Assembly: GCA_900759385.1 (NCBI GenBank)
Contig: CAAEUZ010000111.1
Location: 17,911 to 81,910, forward strand
From: an uncultured Oscillospiraceae bacterium
GTDB lineage: Bacteria; Bacillota; Clostridia; Oscillospirales; Oscillospiraceae
Direction of reading: 5' to 3'
Length of the DNA stretch: 64,000 nucleotides
The notes under the pieces are model-generated. The model saw nothing but the letters and a program-made list of their open reading frames with translations, was not told the origin of the DNA and made no database searches. Made by a program: the position numbers and the translations under genes. Shown here piece after piece: positions 32,897 through 41,320 of this stretch; within the stretch, counting starts at the first letter, position 1, and each line of letters starts with the position of its first letter.

Positions 32897-33742
32897 CTAA
32901 TTGCCTGCAAAAACGTCATCCAGCCAGGCGGCGTAATCACCTATCCAGTCCCCGTCGCCCCCGAAGCCGTGCGGCCGGCCCTCGAGCACCAGACGTCGGA
33001 CGGGGCAGCCCAGCTCTGTCATGAGCTCGTACTGCGCCTCAAACTGGCTGTAGAAGGGGTCGAGCGTGCCGTAGCAGTAGAAGGTCGGCGGCAGCCTGCC
33101 CGCGAGCAGGTCGTCCACGTCCATGCTGGCGACGCTCAGCCGGCCGTAGAAGGAGTAGATCATGCCCGCGGCCGAGGCGTGGGCGGGCACGGCGTCGAGC
33201 GCATCGGGGACGTAGCCGGGGTCGAGCGCCGTGGGCAGTACGTCCTCATCGTAGTGCAGGAAGAACTCGCCCGCCTGTATGCCGCCCGCGGAGTAACCCA
33301 TGACCGCGATGTCGTAGGGGTCAATGCCGTAGGCTTCGGCGTTGGCGCGGATGAAGCGCACGGCGCGGGCCACGTCCAGAGCGCCCTCCTGCTGGGTGTA
33401 GGGCCGCAGGCGGTAGTCCACTATGAAGGTCTGGAAGCCCAGCTCCATCAGGTGCGCCGCCGTGGGCAGGCTGTCGGTGTAGTTGCCGCGGAACATATAG
33501 GCCCCGCCGGCCAGCAGAACTACCGCGCCGCGCGGCGTCACGCCCTCGCGCACGGGTATGGCCGTGACGTAGGGGCGGAAGTCGTAGTCGTCGAAGTAGC
33601 CCGTCATGTCCGGCGTAAACTCCGTCACCGCTGGGACGTTGCCCTCCTCCCGGAGATAGAGCGCCTGGATGCGCGAGGTATCCGGCCCGGTGTTCAGGAC
33701 CGTGTCGTTTCCCTCAGGCTCCGGCAGGTGCAGGTCGTTCAT
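32897..33742 (-). CDS. Alpha/beta hydrolase (esterase/lipase-like)
   Basis: 281 residues from ATG 33742. It has the oxyanion segment LLAGGAYMFRG, nucleophile elbow GYSAGG, a C-terminal acid in GTLDPFYS and His in GRPHGFGG, so the triad is complete. It resembles acetylxylan esterase / lipase-like (BD-FAE) enzymes. The ribosome binding site GGGAGGG touches the ATG, leaving no spacer. The reading frame is open upstream to a TAG that ends the preceding hydrolase, in the same frame. It could start within that stretch, or depend on coupling or read-through. Confidence 0.75.
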   Translation of the reverse strand: MNDLHLPEPEGNDTVLNTGPDTSRIQALYLREEGNVPAVTEFTPDMTGYFDDYDFRPYVTAIPVREGVTPRGAVVLLAGGAYMFRGNYTDSLPTAAHLMELGFQTFIVDYRLRPYTQQEGALDVARAVRFIRANAEAYGIDPYDIAVMGYSAGGIQAGEFFLHYDEDVLPTALDPGYVPDALDAVPAHASAAGMIYSFYGRLSVASMDVDDLLAGRLPPTFYCYGTLDPFYSQFEAQYELMTELGCPVRRLVLEGRPHGFGGDGDWIGDYAAWLDDVFAGN

Positions 33743-33787
33743 CCCTCCCGTCCGGCTCTGCGCCAGCCCGTCGCCGTAGTCGTACTC

Positions 33788-34756
33788 CTACGGCCAGTCG
33801 TCGGGCGCGGCCACCGTGGTCTCGCTCGAGCCGGGACGTCTCTCCGTGTATTCCATGGGTATGCTCTCCTCCCTCGTGTGCGAAAACAGCCAGCCCATGA
33901 CCGTACCGTCGTGGGCAAAGGCCTGGCCGCCGGCATGCTGGTCGCTGAAGCCGTGGGCGTCGAAGAAATCCTGCGAGCGCACGTCAAGGACCAGCAGCCC
34001 GTCTATCTCAGCGTCCGAGAGCCCCTGCGAGGCATAGATGGCGTGCAGCTCGTTGTATGCGTCCGTCAACGGCTGGGCGCCGTAGTAGCTGTCACGGTCG
34101 CCGATCGCCATGTATACCGGCGTGCGTGATGCGGCGAGGACGTCCAGGTCGCCGTCCCAGCGCGTGCTGGTGACGAGGCAGGCGGCAAAGAGCTCCGGGC
34201 GCATGCCCATGACCAGCGAGGCCGTCTCCCCGCCGCCGCTCATCCCGTGCAGGTAGACCCGCGCGGGGTCTATGCTGTACTCCGCGAGGAAGTACTCCAC
34301 CAGCACTATGGTCTGCCGCGCCGAGGTCTCGCCCCAGTCATTGAGCTGCGGGGCGAGGACCAGCATGTCGGGGTCGTAGTCCTGCGCCTCGAAGCCGAAG
34401 TCCTCGGCGAGATTCGCGCCCACGCCCTGGAAGTACAGCCCCTCATAGCCGGCCAGCGTCACGAACAGCGCCCTCGGCCCCGAGCCGTCATAGCTCTCCG
34501 GTGTGTACAGGTTGTAGTGTATGTCGCCCTCGGACGAGTGCAGCACGTTGTCGAGTACGAAGCCGCGCTCAGTCTCGGTGCCGGCTTCGGCGTATGCGTC
34601 GGGCTCCGGTGCCGCAGATTCGGCGGACGCTCCAGTTTCGGCAGACGCTTCTGCGTCCGGTTCCGGCGTCGCGGCCGGCCGTGCCGGGCCGCAGGCCGTC
34701 AGCGCGGCTGTGAGCGCGGCTGCCAGGCATATAGCCAGCGTTTTGGTGATGTTCAT
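33788..34756 (-). CDS. Lipoprotein alpha/beta hydrolase (PHB-depolymerase/feruloyl-esterase-like)
   Basis: 322 residues. The signal peptide ends in a lipobox (AALTACG), then a Pro/Glu/Ala linker to about residue 60. The catalytic domain has LYTPESYDGSGPRALFVTLAGYEG, nucleophile elbow HGMSGGGETA, an Asp in GDRDSYYG and His in FSDQHAGGQAFAHD, ending with the family-typical GWLF. It is surface-anchored and probably hydrolyses esters or peptides. Its TAG stop is followed in the same frame by the next hydrolase with 45 nt between the two genes. Confidence 0.82.
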   Translation of the reverse strand: MNITKTLAICLAAALTAALTACGPARPAATPEPDAEASAETGASAESAAPEPDAYAEAGTETERGFVLDNVLHSSEGDIHYNLYTPESYDGSGPRALFVTLAGYEGLYFQGVGANLAEDFGFEAQDYDPDMLVLAPQLNDWGETSARQTIVLVEYFLAEYSIDPARVYLHGMSGGGETASLVMGMRPELFAACLVTSTRWDGDLDVLAASRTPVYMAIGDRDSYYGAQPLTDAYNELHAIYASQGLSDAEIDGLLVLDVRSQDFFDAHGFSDQHAGGQAFAHDGTVMGWLFSHTREESIPMEYTERRPGSSETTVAAPDDWP

Positions 34757-34920
34757 GTGTCAGACCTCAATTCAAGTTTTCGTGCCTTAAAGGTTTCCGG
34801 GATGCTGGACGGGGTTTGTCCCGAGCCGGATAATGCTCTGCGGGGTGCAGGGTGAGCGTCATGCGCAGTGTGCGCAGCCGTCCGTGGCTGCACCATGCCC
34901 CTCCTGCGGCTGAGCAAATT

Positions 34921-34949
34921 GAAAAGGCGGCGGGTTAACCGCCGCCTTT
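34921..34949 (-). terminator. Terminator of the reductase operon
   Basis: An 11-bp stem AAAGGCGGCGG with its complement around GTTAA; on the minus strand followed by TTTTCAATTT. It ends the long operon that starts near 41.2 kb. Confidence 0.85.
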
Positions 34950-34952
34950 ATA

Positions 34953-35651
34953 TCAGCTTGCCTTGTATCGCAGCCACAGCCCGCCGCCGTCCAGCTGACG
35001 GCTCTCTATGAGCTCGAGCCCGGCGCTGCCGCAGCGGTCGAACAGCGCGGCCCCGTCGCCCCCGTCTATGACGGGTGCAAGCACCACGCTCAGCTCGTCG
35101 ATTACGCCGGCGTCGAGCAGCGCGCCGTTTATGAGCCCGCCGCCCGCGAGCATGACCCGCTTGACGCCGAAAAGCTCGTTGAGCCTGCGCAGCGCGCTCT
35201 TGAAATCGACCCGGTTCCTGCCCGCGACGATGTAGGAGATGCCGCGCTCACGCAGGTACTCAAGATACTCCGGCGCGGCCTGCTCGGTCAGCAGCTCTAT
35301 GATGTGCGCTTCCGGCCGGCCGGGACGCGCAAACGTACCGCTCTGCCAGCCGATGCGCCCGCGCGCGTCCACGGCCACCAGATAGTCATGCTCTTTGGCC
35401 GGGGCCCTGTAGTCCGCGTAAGGCAGGAGCTGCTTCGGACGCGGAAGCTGTCCCGCCTCACCGCCGGCAAACTCCAGGGCAGTGGTCGTGCCGTAGAGCG
35501 TGGCCTCACAGCAGAAAAAGCTCCTCAGCGAGGCGTATTCCTTCTGCGCCGCCGAGCATTTGGGCTCGGCGAAGAAGCCGCCCTCAATGCGCCCGTCGAG
35601 AGAGGCTAGCATGTGACAGACGACATAGGGGCGCGTCTCACTCCTGCCCAT
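34953..35651 (-). CDS. RibD C-terminal / dihydrofolate-reductase-fold reductase
   Basis: 232 residues. It has a DHFR-like fold as in the RibD reductase domain: YVVCHMLASLDGRIEG at the start, CEATLYGTTTALEF, GRIGWQSG and the NADPH-binding VKRVMLAGGGLINGALLDAGVIDELSVVLAPVIDGG near the C-terminus. It stands alone without the deaminase domain, so a role in riboflavin synthesis is unlikely. It overlaps the CMD gene by 14 nt and is the last gene of the operon. Substrate unknown. Confidence 0.85.
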   Translation of the reverse strand: MGRSETRPYVVCHMLASLDGRIEGGFFAEPKCSAAQKEYASLRSFFCCEATLYGTTTALEFAGGEAGQLPRPKQLLPYADYRAPAKEHDYLVAVDARGRIGWQSGTFARPGRPEAHIIELLTEQAAPEYLEYLRERGISYIVAGRNRVDFKSALRRLNELFGVKRVMLAGGGLINGALLDAGVIDELSVVLAPVIDGGDGAALFDRCGSAGLELIESRQLDGGGLWLRYKAS

Positions 35652-35967
35652 CGCCGTACACTTCCTTTGCCATGCGCAGGGCCGCCCAGGCCTTGGGCCA
35701 GCCCGCGTAGAAGGCCAGCTGGGTAAGCGCCTCGCTCATCTCCGCCGCGGTGACGCCGTTGGCCTTGGCGCGCTGTATGTGGTGCAGCAGCGAGCTGTCT
35801 AGTATCCCGCCCGCCATCAGGGCTGAGACGGTGATGAGGCTGCGGTCGCGCGGCGAGAGCTCAGCCTCACGCGACCAGACCTCGCCGAAGAGCACGTCGT
35901 CGTTGAGTTCGGCGAACTTGGGCGCAAAGGTGCCCATTGAATCGCGCCCGGCGGTAACTCTATCCAT
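35638..35967 (-). CDS. Carboxymuconolactone decarboxylase-family protein
   Basis: 109 residues, start behind GGGAGG. An all-helical CMD/AhpD-like small protein (FGEVWSREAELSPRDRSLITVSALMAGGILDSSLLHHIQRAKANGVTAAEMSEALTQLAFYAGWPKAWAALRMA). The CxxC of AhpD peroxidase partners is absent, so thiol peroxidase activity is not expected. The conserved His in HHIQRA and Glu in AAEMSE are kept as in lactone decarboxylases. It is part of the seven-gene reductase operon. Confidence 0.88.
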   Translation of the reverse strand: MDRVTAGRDSMGTFAPKFAELNDDVLFGEVWSREAELSPRDRSLITVSALMAGGILDSSLLHHIQRAKANGVTAAEMSEALTQLAFYAGWPKAWAALRMAKEVYGDGQE

Positions 35968-35982
35968 GGATATGCCTCCCTT

Positions 35983-36540
35983 TCACTTGAGAGCTGCGCC
36001 GTCACGGAAGGCGTCGCCCACTTTTTCACCGAGGACAAAGTACTCGTTGCGCACCCCGTCGTAGCTTATGGGCGCGAGCTTTGCCACGTCCGGTTTGCCG
36101 TCGGAGGCGAGCGCGGCCTCGTCCACGCTGATGTTGACTATACGGCCGATGACGTTGCCGTCCTCGCTGACCTTGACCAGCTCGCACTCGAGCGCCATGG
36201 GGAATTCGGTGATGACCGGCGCGTCTACAAAGGCGCTCTTTTCAATGTGCAGCCCGGCCCTGGCGAGTTTGTCAGGCTCGCTGTGGGCAGACACCAGGCC
36301 GACGTAGTCCGCCTCGCGCAGGTGCGCCCTGTCGGCGAAGCTCACGGTGAACGCCCTGCGCTCAACAATGTTGTCGAAGGTCTTGTGGGAGTGACTCAGG
36401 CACAGCTCAACCATGTCGGCCTCGTACAGCCCGCCCCAGGCAGCGGTCATGGCGTCGGCCTTGCCGTCGCCGCCGTAGGTGCCGATGACCAGCACGGGCA
36501 TGGGATAAAACCAGGGCTTGGAACCGAAATCTTTACGCAT
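35983..36540 (-). CDS. Flavin reductase-like FMN-binding protein
   Basis: 185 residues behind AAGGAGAG. It has a split-barrel flavin reductase-like fold: PVLVIGTYGGDGKADAMTAAWGGL near the start, then LCLSHSHKTFDNI and AFTVSFADRAHL, and GRIVNISVDE. Such proteins bind FMN and serve as NAD(P)H:flavin reductases or flavoredoxins in anaerobes. Its neighbours are reductases and an exported flavodoxin, which supports a flavin electron-transfer role. Confidence 0.87.
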   Translation of the reverse strand: MRKDFGSKPWFYPMPVLVIGTYGGDGKADAMTAAWGGLYEADMVELCLSHSHKTFDNIVERRAFTVSFADRAHLREADYVGLVSAHSEPDKLARAGLHIEKSAFVDAPVITEFPMALECELVKVSEDGNVIGRIVNISVDEAALASDGKPDVAKLAPISYDGVRNEYFVLGEKVGDAFRDGAALK

Positions 36541-36556
36541 TGTTCTTCTCTCCTTC

Positions 36557-37456
36557 TCAGTCTATGGATATGAGCTCATACTCCCTGGAGCCGAAGCCGA
36601 GCTCGGCGGCCGCCTCAATGGTGTGGATGCCGTTGCGGGAGTTCACGCGCTCCATGAAGTGCTCCCTGCCCGGGTCGCCGGAGTTCATGACGAGGTCGAT
36701 GCAGGCCTGGTCGATGGCGACGGGGTCGGCGGAGGCGAGGATGCCTATATCGGCCATGCAGGGGGCCTCGGCGTCGGAGCAGCAGTCGCAGTCCACGGAG
36801 AGGTTCTTCATCACGTTTACGAAGGCAATCCTGTCTTTGAAGTGCATACACACGCTCTCGGCGGCGTCGGCCATGGCCTCCGGGAACACCACGTTGCTGG
36901 CGTGCATGTCCCAGGCCTCGTAGTGGTCGGCGCTCTTTCCGCCGGAGTGGATAAGGCTCTTGCCCGCGCGGGAGGCGCAGCCGATGGACAGCTGCTTGAG
37001 CGCGCCGCCGCAGCCGCCCATGGGGTGGCCCTTGAAGTGGGCGAGGACGAGCATACTGTCATAGTTCAGCATATTTTTGCCCACGAGGTTCTTCTTTAAA
37101 ATTTTACCGTTGGGGATGTCCAGCTCCTCATCGGGGCCCTCGGCGTCCATCAGGTCCACGTTGAAGTACCTGTTCCAGCCGTGGTACTCTATGAGCTTGA
37201 GGTGGCTGGCCGTGCTGTCGCGCACGCCGTTATTGAATTTGTCGCCATAGGCGGTGTTGCACTCCACGATGGTGCCGCTGACCTTATCGACCATGGGCTT
37301 CCAGAACTCGGGGCGCATGAAATACTGGTTGCCCTTTTCGCCCGAGTGGACCTTGACCGCCACCCTGCCGGGCAGCTCGACGCCAAGAGCATTATACACC
37401 CTGACGACAGCCTCCGGCGTTATCTCGCGCGTGAAATATACCCTGGACTTTTCCAT
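36557..37456 (-). CDS. DUF362-domain protein
   Basis: 299 residues. Clear DUF362: RVAVKVHSGEKGNQYFMRPEFW, TIVECNTAYGDKFN, LVLAHFKGHPMGGCGGALKQLSIGCASRAGK and the C-terminal AIDQACIDLVMNSG. DUF362 proteins occur beside Fe-S and flavin electron carriers; here several cysteines (CDCCSDAEAPC, GGCGG) could hold a metal, but no classical [4Fe-4S] ferredoxin motif is present. Biochemical role unknown. Fourth in the reductase operon by position. Confidence 0.85.
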   Translation of the reverse strand: MEKSRVYFTREITPEAVVRVYNALGVELPGRVAVKVHSGEKGNQYFMRPEFWKPMVDKVSGTIVECNTAYGDKFNNGVRDSTASHLKLIEYHGWNRYFNVDLMDAEGPDEELDIPNGKILKKNLVGKNMLNYDSMLVLAHFKGHPMGGCGGALKQLSIGCASRAGKSLIHSGGKSADHYEAWDMHASNVVFPEAMADAAESVCMHFKDRIAFVNVMKNLSVDCDCCSDAEAPCMADIGILASADPVAIDQACIDLVMNSGDPGREHFMERVNSRNGIHTIEAAAELGFGSREYELISID

Positions 37457-37477
37457 GAATAACGCTCCTTTCCAGCT

Positions 37478-38323
37478 TTATTTCTGCCCGTCCACATCGG
37501 GCACTATCGCCGCATAGCTCGCCAGCTTTTCAGGCGTGCTCTCATAGTAGCGCTTGCCGGAGTCGAGAGCGGCTATCTCCGCCATCTCGCTCTCAGTGAG
37601 GGTGAAACCGAAGATATCCGCGTTGGAGGCTATGTGTGCCGGGTTTTTGGAACCGGGGATGACTATGTCGCCCGACTGTATATGCCAGCGCAGGATAATC
37701 TGCACATTGCTCTTGCCGTACTTTTCAGCCAGGCGGGTAAACACAGGCTCGTTTATGAGCGCCTTGTCGCCGTGGCCCAGCGGATACCAGGCCTGGATGT
37801 GCATGCCCTCAAGGGAGAGGAACTTCTTGAGCCCGCGCTCCTGGTTGTAGGGGTGCACCTCGGTCTGCAGCACGGCGGGCTTGACCTCGCAGATGGACAG
37901 TATCTCCAATATCTGCTCGCTTGTCATGTTGCTCAGGCCTATGGCGCGCACCTTGCCCGCCCTGTACGCGGCCTCCATCTGCCTGTAGCCTGCGACGTAA
38001 TTTCCCGCAGGCTGGTGGATGAGCAGCAGGTCGATGTAGTCCGTACCCAGGCGTTCCAGCGTCCTGTCCACGGCGTCCGGCTGCTCGTAGAAGCTGGGCC
38101 AGAGTTTGGTCTCGAGGAAGATGTCCTCGCGGCTGAGGCCGGAACGGGCCATCGCGCGGCCCACGGCCTTCTCGTTCAGGTAGGCGTTGGCCGTGTCGAC
38201 CAGGCCTATACCGCCGGTGAGCGCGCTGTACACGCTCGCCTCTGCCTCGTCGGGGCTCATCAGGAAGGTCCCTGCGCCGAGCATGGGCATCTTCACGCCG
38301 TTATTCAGTGTGACGTATTCCAT
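37478..38323 (-). CDS. Aldo/keto reductase
   Basis: 281 residues. The catalytic tetrad can be read: Asp and Tyr in LVDTANAYLNE, Lys in FLETKLWPSFY, His in LLLIHQPAGNY. NADPH-binding GSKNPAHIASN is present near the C-terminus. It is closest to the prostaglandin-F-synthase/2,5-diketogluconate reductase type. It reduces aldehydes or ketones with NADPH; substrate unknown. It lies 27 nt after the other reductase gene. Confidence 0.92.
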   Translation of the reverse strand: MEYVTLNNGVKMPMLGAGTFLMSPDEAEASVYSALTGGIGLVDTANAYLNEKAVGRAMARSGLSREDIFLETKLWPSFYEQPDAVDRTLERLGTDYIDLLLIHQPAGNYVAGYRQMEAAYRAGKVRAIGLSNMTSEQILEILSICEVKPAVLQTEVHPYNQERGLKKFLSLEGMHIQAWYPLGHGDKALINEPVFTRLAEKYGKSNVQIILRWHIQSGDIVIPGSKNPAHIASNADIFGFTLTESEMAEIAALDSGKRYYESTPEKLASYAAIVPDVDGQK

Positions 38324-38350
38324 AATTCCATATCCTTTCAGACATCCTGT

Positions 38351-39349
38351 TTACTTCTTCAGAGGCGTGCCGCCGTACACGGCCGACATCTCCATGCCGT
38401 CGAGCGCCGCGTCTATGGCGGCCACCTCCGCGGCGCTGAGGTTCACTTCGGCGGCGGCCAGGTTTTCCTCCATACGCTCCGGCTTGCGCGAACCGGGGAT
38501 GGGCACGACGTGCTCCGGCCGGTCTATCATCCACGCGAGTGAAATCTGCGCTGGGGTGGCGCCGTGCTTTGCGGCGTTGTCCCGCAGCAGCTCGAGCAGG
38601 GCTGAGTTTTTCTCCACGGCCTCGTCGGTGAACTGCGGCATTGCCGCGCGGTAGTCGGTCTTGGCATCGAAAGACTGCCCCTTGCCGTAAGCGCCGGTGA
38701 GGAAGCCGTTGGCCATGGGCGAGAAGGCCACGAAGCCGACGCCCAGCTCCTTCAGGGCCGGGAAGAGGGCGGCGTGCTGCCGGGCCATCATGGAGTAGCG
38801 GTTTTCAATGGCGGTCACGGGGCAGACGGCGTGCGCGCGGCGGAGATAGCCCTCGTCGGCCTCGCTTATGCCCCAGTGTGTGATCTTGCCCTCCTTTATT
38901 AGGTCGGCCATGACCTGGGCCACGGCCTCCGGTTCCACGGAGGGGTCTATGCGGTGCTGGAAGTAAAGGTCTATGTGGTCGGTTTTGAGCCGCCTCAGGC
39001 TGCCCTCCACGCTGCGGCGTATGGTCTCCGGACGGGAGTCCGGCACCAGCGGGAGGGGCACTTTGCCGCTCTCGCGGTCGAAAGTGAGCCCGAACTTGGA
39101 GGCGATGACGGCCTCGCCGCGCACATCGTGCAGCGCTTCGCCGACTATGCGCTCGTTGACGTGCGGGTCGTCGGCGGTGCCGTAGACCTCAGCCGTGTCG
39201 AATAAGCGGTAGCCCATGTCATAGGCCTCGCGTATCAGCTTTGCAGCCTCGCGCTCATCGGTCGTGGGGCCGTAGGCGTGGGAGAAGCCCATGCAGCCCA
39301 GCCCCACGGCGCCGACGGTGAGGTCTTTTCCGAGTGTGATGGTTTTCAT
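38351..39349 (-). CDS. Aldo/keto reductase, YajO/AKR13-like
   Basis: 332 residues from ATG 39349. Tetrad Asp and Tyr in RLFDTAEVYGT, Lys in VIASKFGL, His in LYFQHRIDPS. GSRKPERMEENLAAAEV binds NADPH. This is the larger subfamily, different from the neighbour at 37478. It follows the flavodoxin lipoprotein by 13 nt, within one operon. Confidence 0.93.
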   Translation of the reverse strand: MKTITLGKDLTVGAVGLGCMGFSHAYGPTTDEREAAKLIREAYDMGYRLFDTAEVYGTADDPHVNERIVGEALHDVRGEAVIASKFGLTFDRESGKVPLPLVPDSRPETIRRSVEGSLRRLKTDHIDLYFQHRIDPSVEPEAVAQVMADLIKEGKITHWGISEADEGYLRRAHAVCPVTAIENRYSMMARQHAALFPALKELGVGFVAFSPMANGFLTGAYGKGQSFDAKTDYRAAMPQFTDEAVEKNSALLELLRDNAAKHGATPAQISLAWMIDRPEHVVPIPGSRKPERMEENLAAAEVNLSAAEVAAIDAALDGMEMSAVYGGTPLKK

Positions 39350-39362
39350 TCTCTCACCTTCC

Positions 39363-40061
39363 TTACAGCCCGAGGCTTTCAATCCATGCGGTCACGTCGC
39401 TCTCGCTCACGCTGGAGCGGAAACGCATGCCCTCGAGCCAGGTGCCGCTTCCCGCGGCCTGCTCGAGCAGGGTGCCGCTCTGGCCGAGCCCGGAGCTGGA
39501 GCTGGTGCAGAAGGGGATCACGGTCTTGCCGCCGAAGTCGTTGGCGGAGACAAAGCTGCTCACAGGCCAGGCTGCGATGCCCCACCAGATGGGGTAGCCG
39601 ATGAACACGGTGTCGTAGCTGTCCCAGTTGGGCACGTCGGTGCTGGCGAGCTCTATGTCGCGCAGGCTCTCGTCCTCGTACTCCTGTACCACGCGGCTAT
39701 TCTCGTCTGTCCAGTTGAGGTCGTCGCTGCTGTACGGCTGGGCGGGCTCGATGACGAAGGTGTCCGCGCCGGTGGCGGCGGCTATATATCCCGCAACGGC
39801 CTCGGTGTTGCCGGTGGCGGAGAAGTACACCACCAGGGTGCTGCCGGTGCCGGCGCCCCCGCTCACGGCCTCCCCGCCGGGGGCGCTCGTGGGCTCGGTG
39901 GTGGATTCAGCAGTGGGCTCGGCAGTCGGCTCCGAGGTCGGCTCCGAGGTCGGCTCGGCAGTGGGCTCCGGAGTGCCGGTCACGGTGACCGTCTCCGTGC
40001 CGCAGGCAGCCAGGGCGAAAATCATTACAAGGGCGAGCAGCAATGCGGTAAGCTTTTTCAT
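39363..40061 (-). CDS. Exported flavodoxin lipoprotein
   Basis: 232 residues from ATG 40061 behind GGAGGAA. The signal peptide has a lipobox (FALAACG), then a low-complexity linker of EPT/AEPT/SEPT units (about residues 27-60), then a flavodoxin domain: phosphate loop YFSATGNTEAVA, YDTVFIGYPIWWGIAAWPV and FCTSSSSGLGQSG, the FMN-binding loops. So FMN electron transfer takes place outside the membrane. It is one of three exported flavodoxins within 6.5 kb. Confidence 0.9.
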   Translation of the reverse strand: MKKLTALLLALVMIFALAACGTETVTVTGTPEPTAEPTSEPTSEPTAEPTAESTTEPTSAPGGEAVSGGAGTGSTLVVYFSATGNTEAVAGYIAAATGADTFVIEPAQPYSSDDLNWTDENSRVVQEYEDESLRDIELASTDVPNWDSYDTVFIGYPIWWGIAAWPVSSFVSANDFGGKTVIPFCTSSSSGLGQSGTLLEQAAGSGTWLEGMRFRSSVSESDVTAWIESLGL

Positions 40062-40101
40062 GGTAATTCCTCCGTAAATCTTCTGTATTGAATGATATGT
40101 T

Positions 40102-40194
40102 TCAATTTGCACCGGCGCCGCCGTCAACGGCGAACTCCAGGGCCCACATGCGGATGACGTTTTCCACAGCCGTCTTGCCTTCAAGCCTGTTCAT
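40102..40194 (-). pseudogene. Collapsed short-chain dehydrogenase remnant (30 codons)
   Basis: A strong site GGAGGGAAC precedes ATG 40194. The 30-residue product begins MNRLEGKTAV, the usual start of short-chain dehydrogenases, and ends EFAVDGGAGAN, like their C-terminal VDGG tail, with almost nothing between. The simplest reading is an SDR gene that lost its middle in one in-frame deletion. It could also be an unrelated small ORF. Confidence 0.45.
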
Positions 40195-40231
40195 TGATGT
40201 TCCCTCCAAACTGTATATCCTGATATATCCA

Positions 40232-41212
40232 TTACGGCATCTGTGCTTCCCAAAACGCAACGGCGTCATCCAGCCAGCCCTCGGCGGCGGTGCCGGTGCC
40301 GAGACCGAAGCCGTGGCCCAGGCCGTGATAGAAGTGGAACTCGGTGGGGATGCCCAGCGCGTCCAGGCGCTGTATGCGCCGCTGCATGGTGCGCCAGTCG
40401 GCTATCCAGTCGCTGTCGCCGACACAGGCGAAGGTGGGCGGGTCGTTGGGAGTATAGTCGCTGTGGCCGGTGTACTGCATAATAACCGCGCCGGGCCGGG
40501 GCAGGTCGTCCCCGCCGAAGGCTGCCGGGCCGTAGGAGCCAAGCCAGGCCGCCATCCTGGCTCCCGCGCTCCCGCCCCAGAGAGAGTAGCACCCGGTGCT
40601 CACGCCAAGCTCCTCCGCGTTGGCGAAGATGAAGCTGATGGCCCGCGCCAGGTCCTCGCAGGCGGTCTGCGCGCCCGGCCTGTAGATGAGCGCAAAGGCG
40701 TTGTAGCCGAGCTTGCTCAGCTCCAGCGCGTGCGGGAAGCTGTCCTGCATCGCGCCGACGTAGGCGAAGGCCCCGCCCGCGCTGCACACGGCGAAGGGCG
40801 CGCCCTCCTCGCCCCTGAAGAAGAACAGCCCCGTGTCGGCCTTGTCCGGGTCGGCGGCCTTTTCGGCGTCGGTGTAGATGTCGCAGAACACCGTCTCGCC
40901 CGACGCGGCGCGCTCATGGAGCGTGTTGACTATCTCCACGGTCTCGGCGGGGTCGATGTGGCTGTACCAGGTGAGGCCGAGCGAGCCGAGCGTGTCGCCG
41001 CTCATGTAGCCGCGCTCGGTGGGGAAGAGCAGGCGGCCGTAGTCCGAGAAGACCGGGTCGCTGATTACGTCGTTTATGCTCGAGCGTGCGGTGTACTCGC
41101 CGCTATTTGTTTCAGGCATAGTGTCCTCCTCCCTTGCAGCACTGCCGCAGGCTGAAAGAAGAGCCAGGCAGGCGGCAAAACAGAGCGTTGATACCAATGT
41201 TTTTCGTCTCAT
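40232..41212 (-). CDS. Lipoprotein alpha/beta hydrolase
   Basis: 326 residues. Lipobox ALLSACG at the N-terminus. The hydrolase domain has FFFRGEEGAPFAVCSAGGAFAYVG, nucleophile elbow WGGSAGARMA, Asp in GDSDWIADW and His in YHGLGHGFGLG. It is surface-exposed and likely esterase. It resembles the hydrolase at 32897 in the C-terminal half. First gene after the shared regulatory element at 41238-41291 and head of the transcription unit running to 34953. Confidence 0.82.
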   Translation of the reverse strand: MRRKTLVSTLCFAACLALLSACGSAAREEDTMPETNSGEYTARSSINDVISDPVFSDYGRLLFPTERGYMSGDTLGSLGLTWYSHIDPAETVEIVNTLHERAASGETVFCDIYTDAEKAADPDKADTGLFFFRGEEGAPFAVCSAGGAFAYVGAMQDSFPHALELSKLGYNAFALIYRPGAQTACEDLARAISFIFANAEELGVSTGCYSLWGGSAGARMAAWLGSYGPAAFGGDDLPRPGAVIMQYTGHSDYTPNDPPTFACVGDSDWIADWRTMQRRIQRLDALGIPTEFHFYHGLGHGFGLGTGTAAEGWLDDAVAFWEAQMP

Positions 41213-41237
41213 CTGCCATCACCTCTCCCATGCTGTC

Positions 41238-41291
41238 ATTGTAAGTCCCCAAAAACAGAAAGTACAATGCCGATTGCTGCATCTGCTATAA
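41238..41291 (-). promoter_or_regulatory. Promoter with 33-bp element shared with the MATE gene
   Basis: On the minus strand the element runs from TTATAGCAGAT to GGCATTGTACTTT (41291-41259). TTGTAC (41267-41262) acts as -35 with TACAAT (41243-41238) 18 bp away. 26 of 33 positions match the MATE promoter at 42745-42777. Confidence 0.65.
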
Positions 41292-41320
41292 CTTCGCTGC
41301 ATAGCGAGACCGGCCCGGGC

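Noticed and set aside
28100..33790. General recoding of TAG as a sense codon
   Set aside because: Several intact genes in the window (crotonase, patatin, PAP2, histidine kinase) end in TAG at the expected position, so TAG is a stop here.
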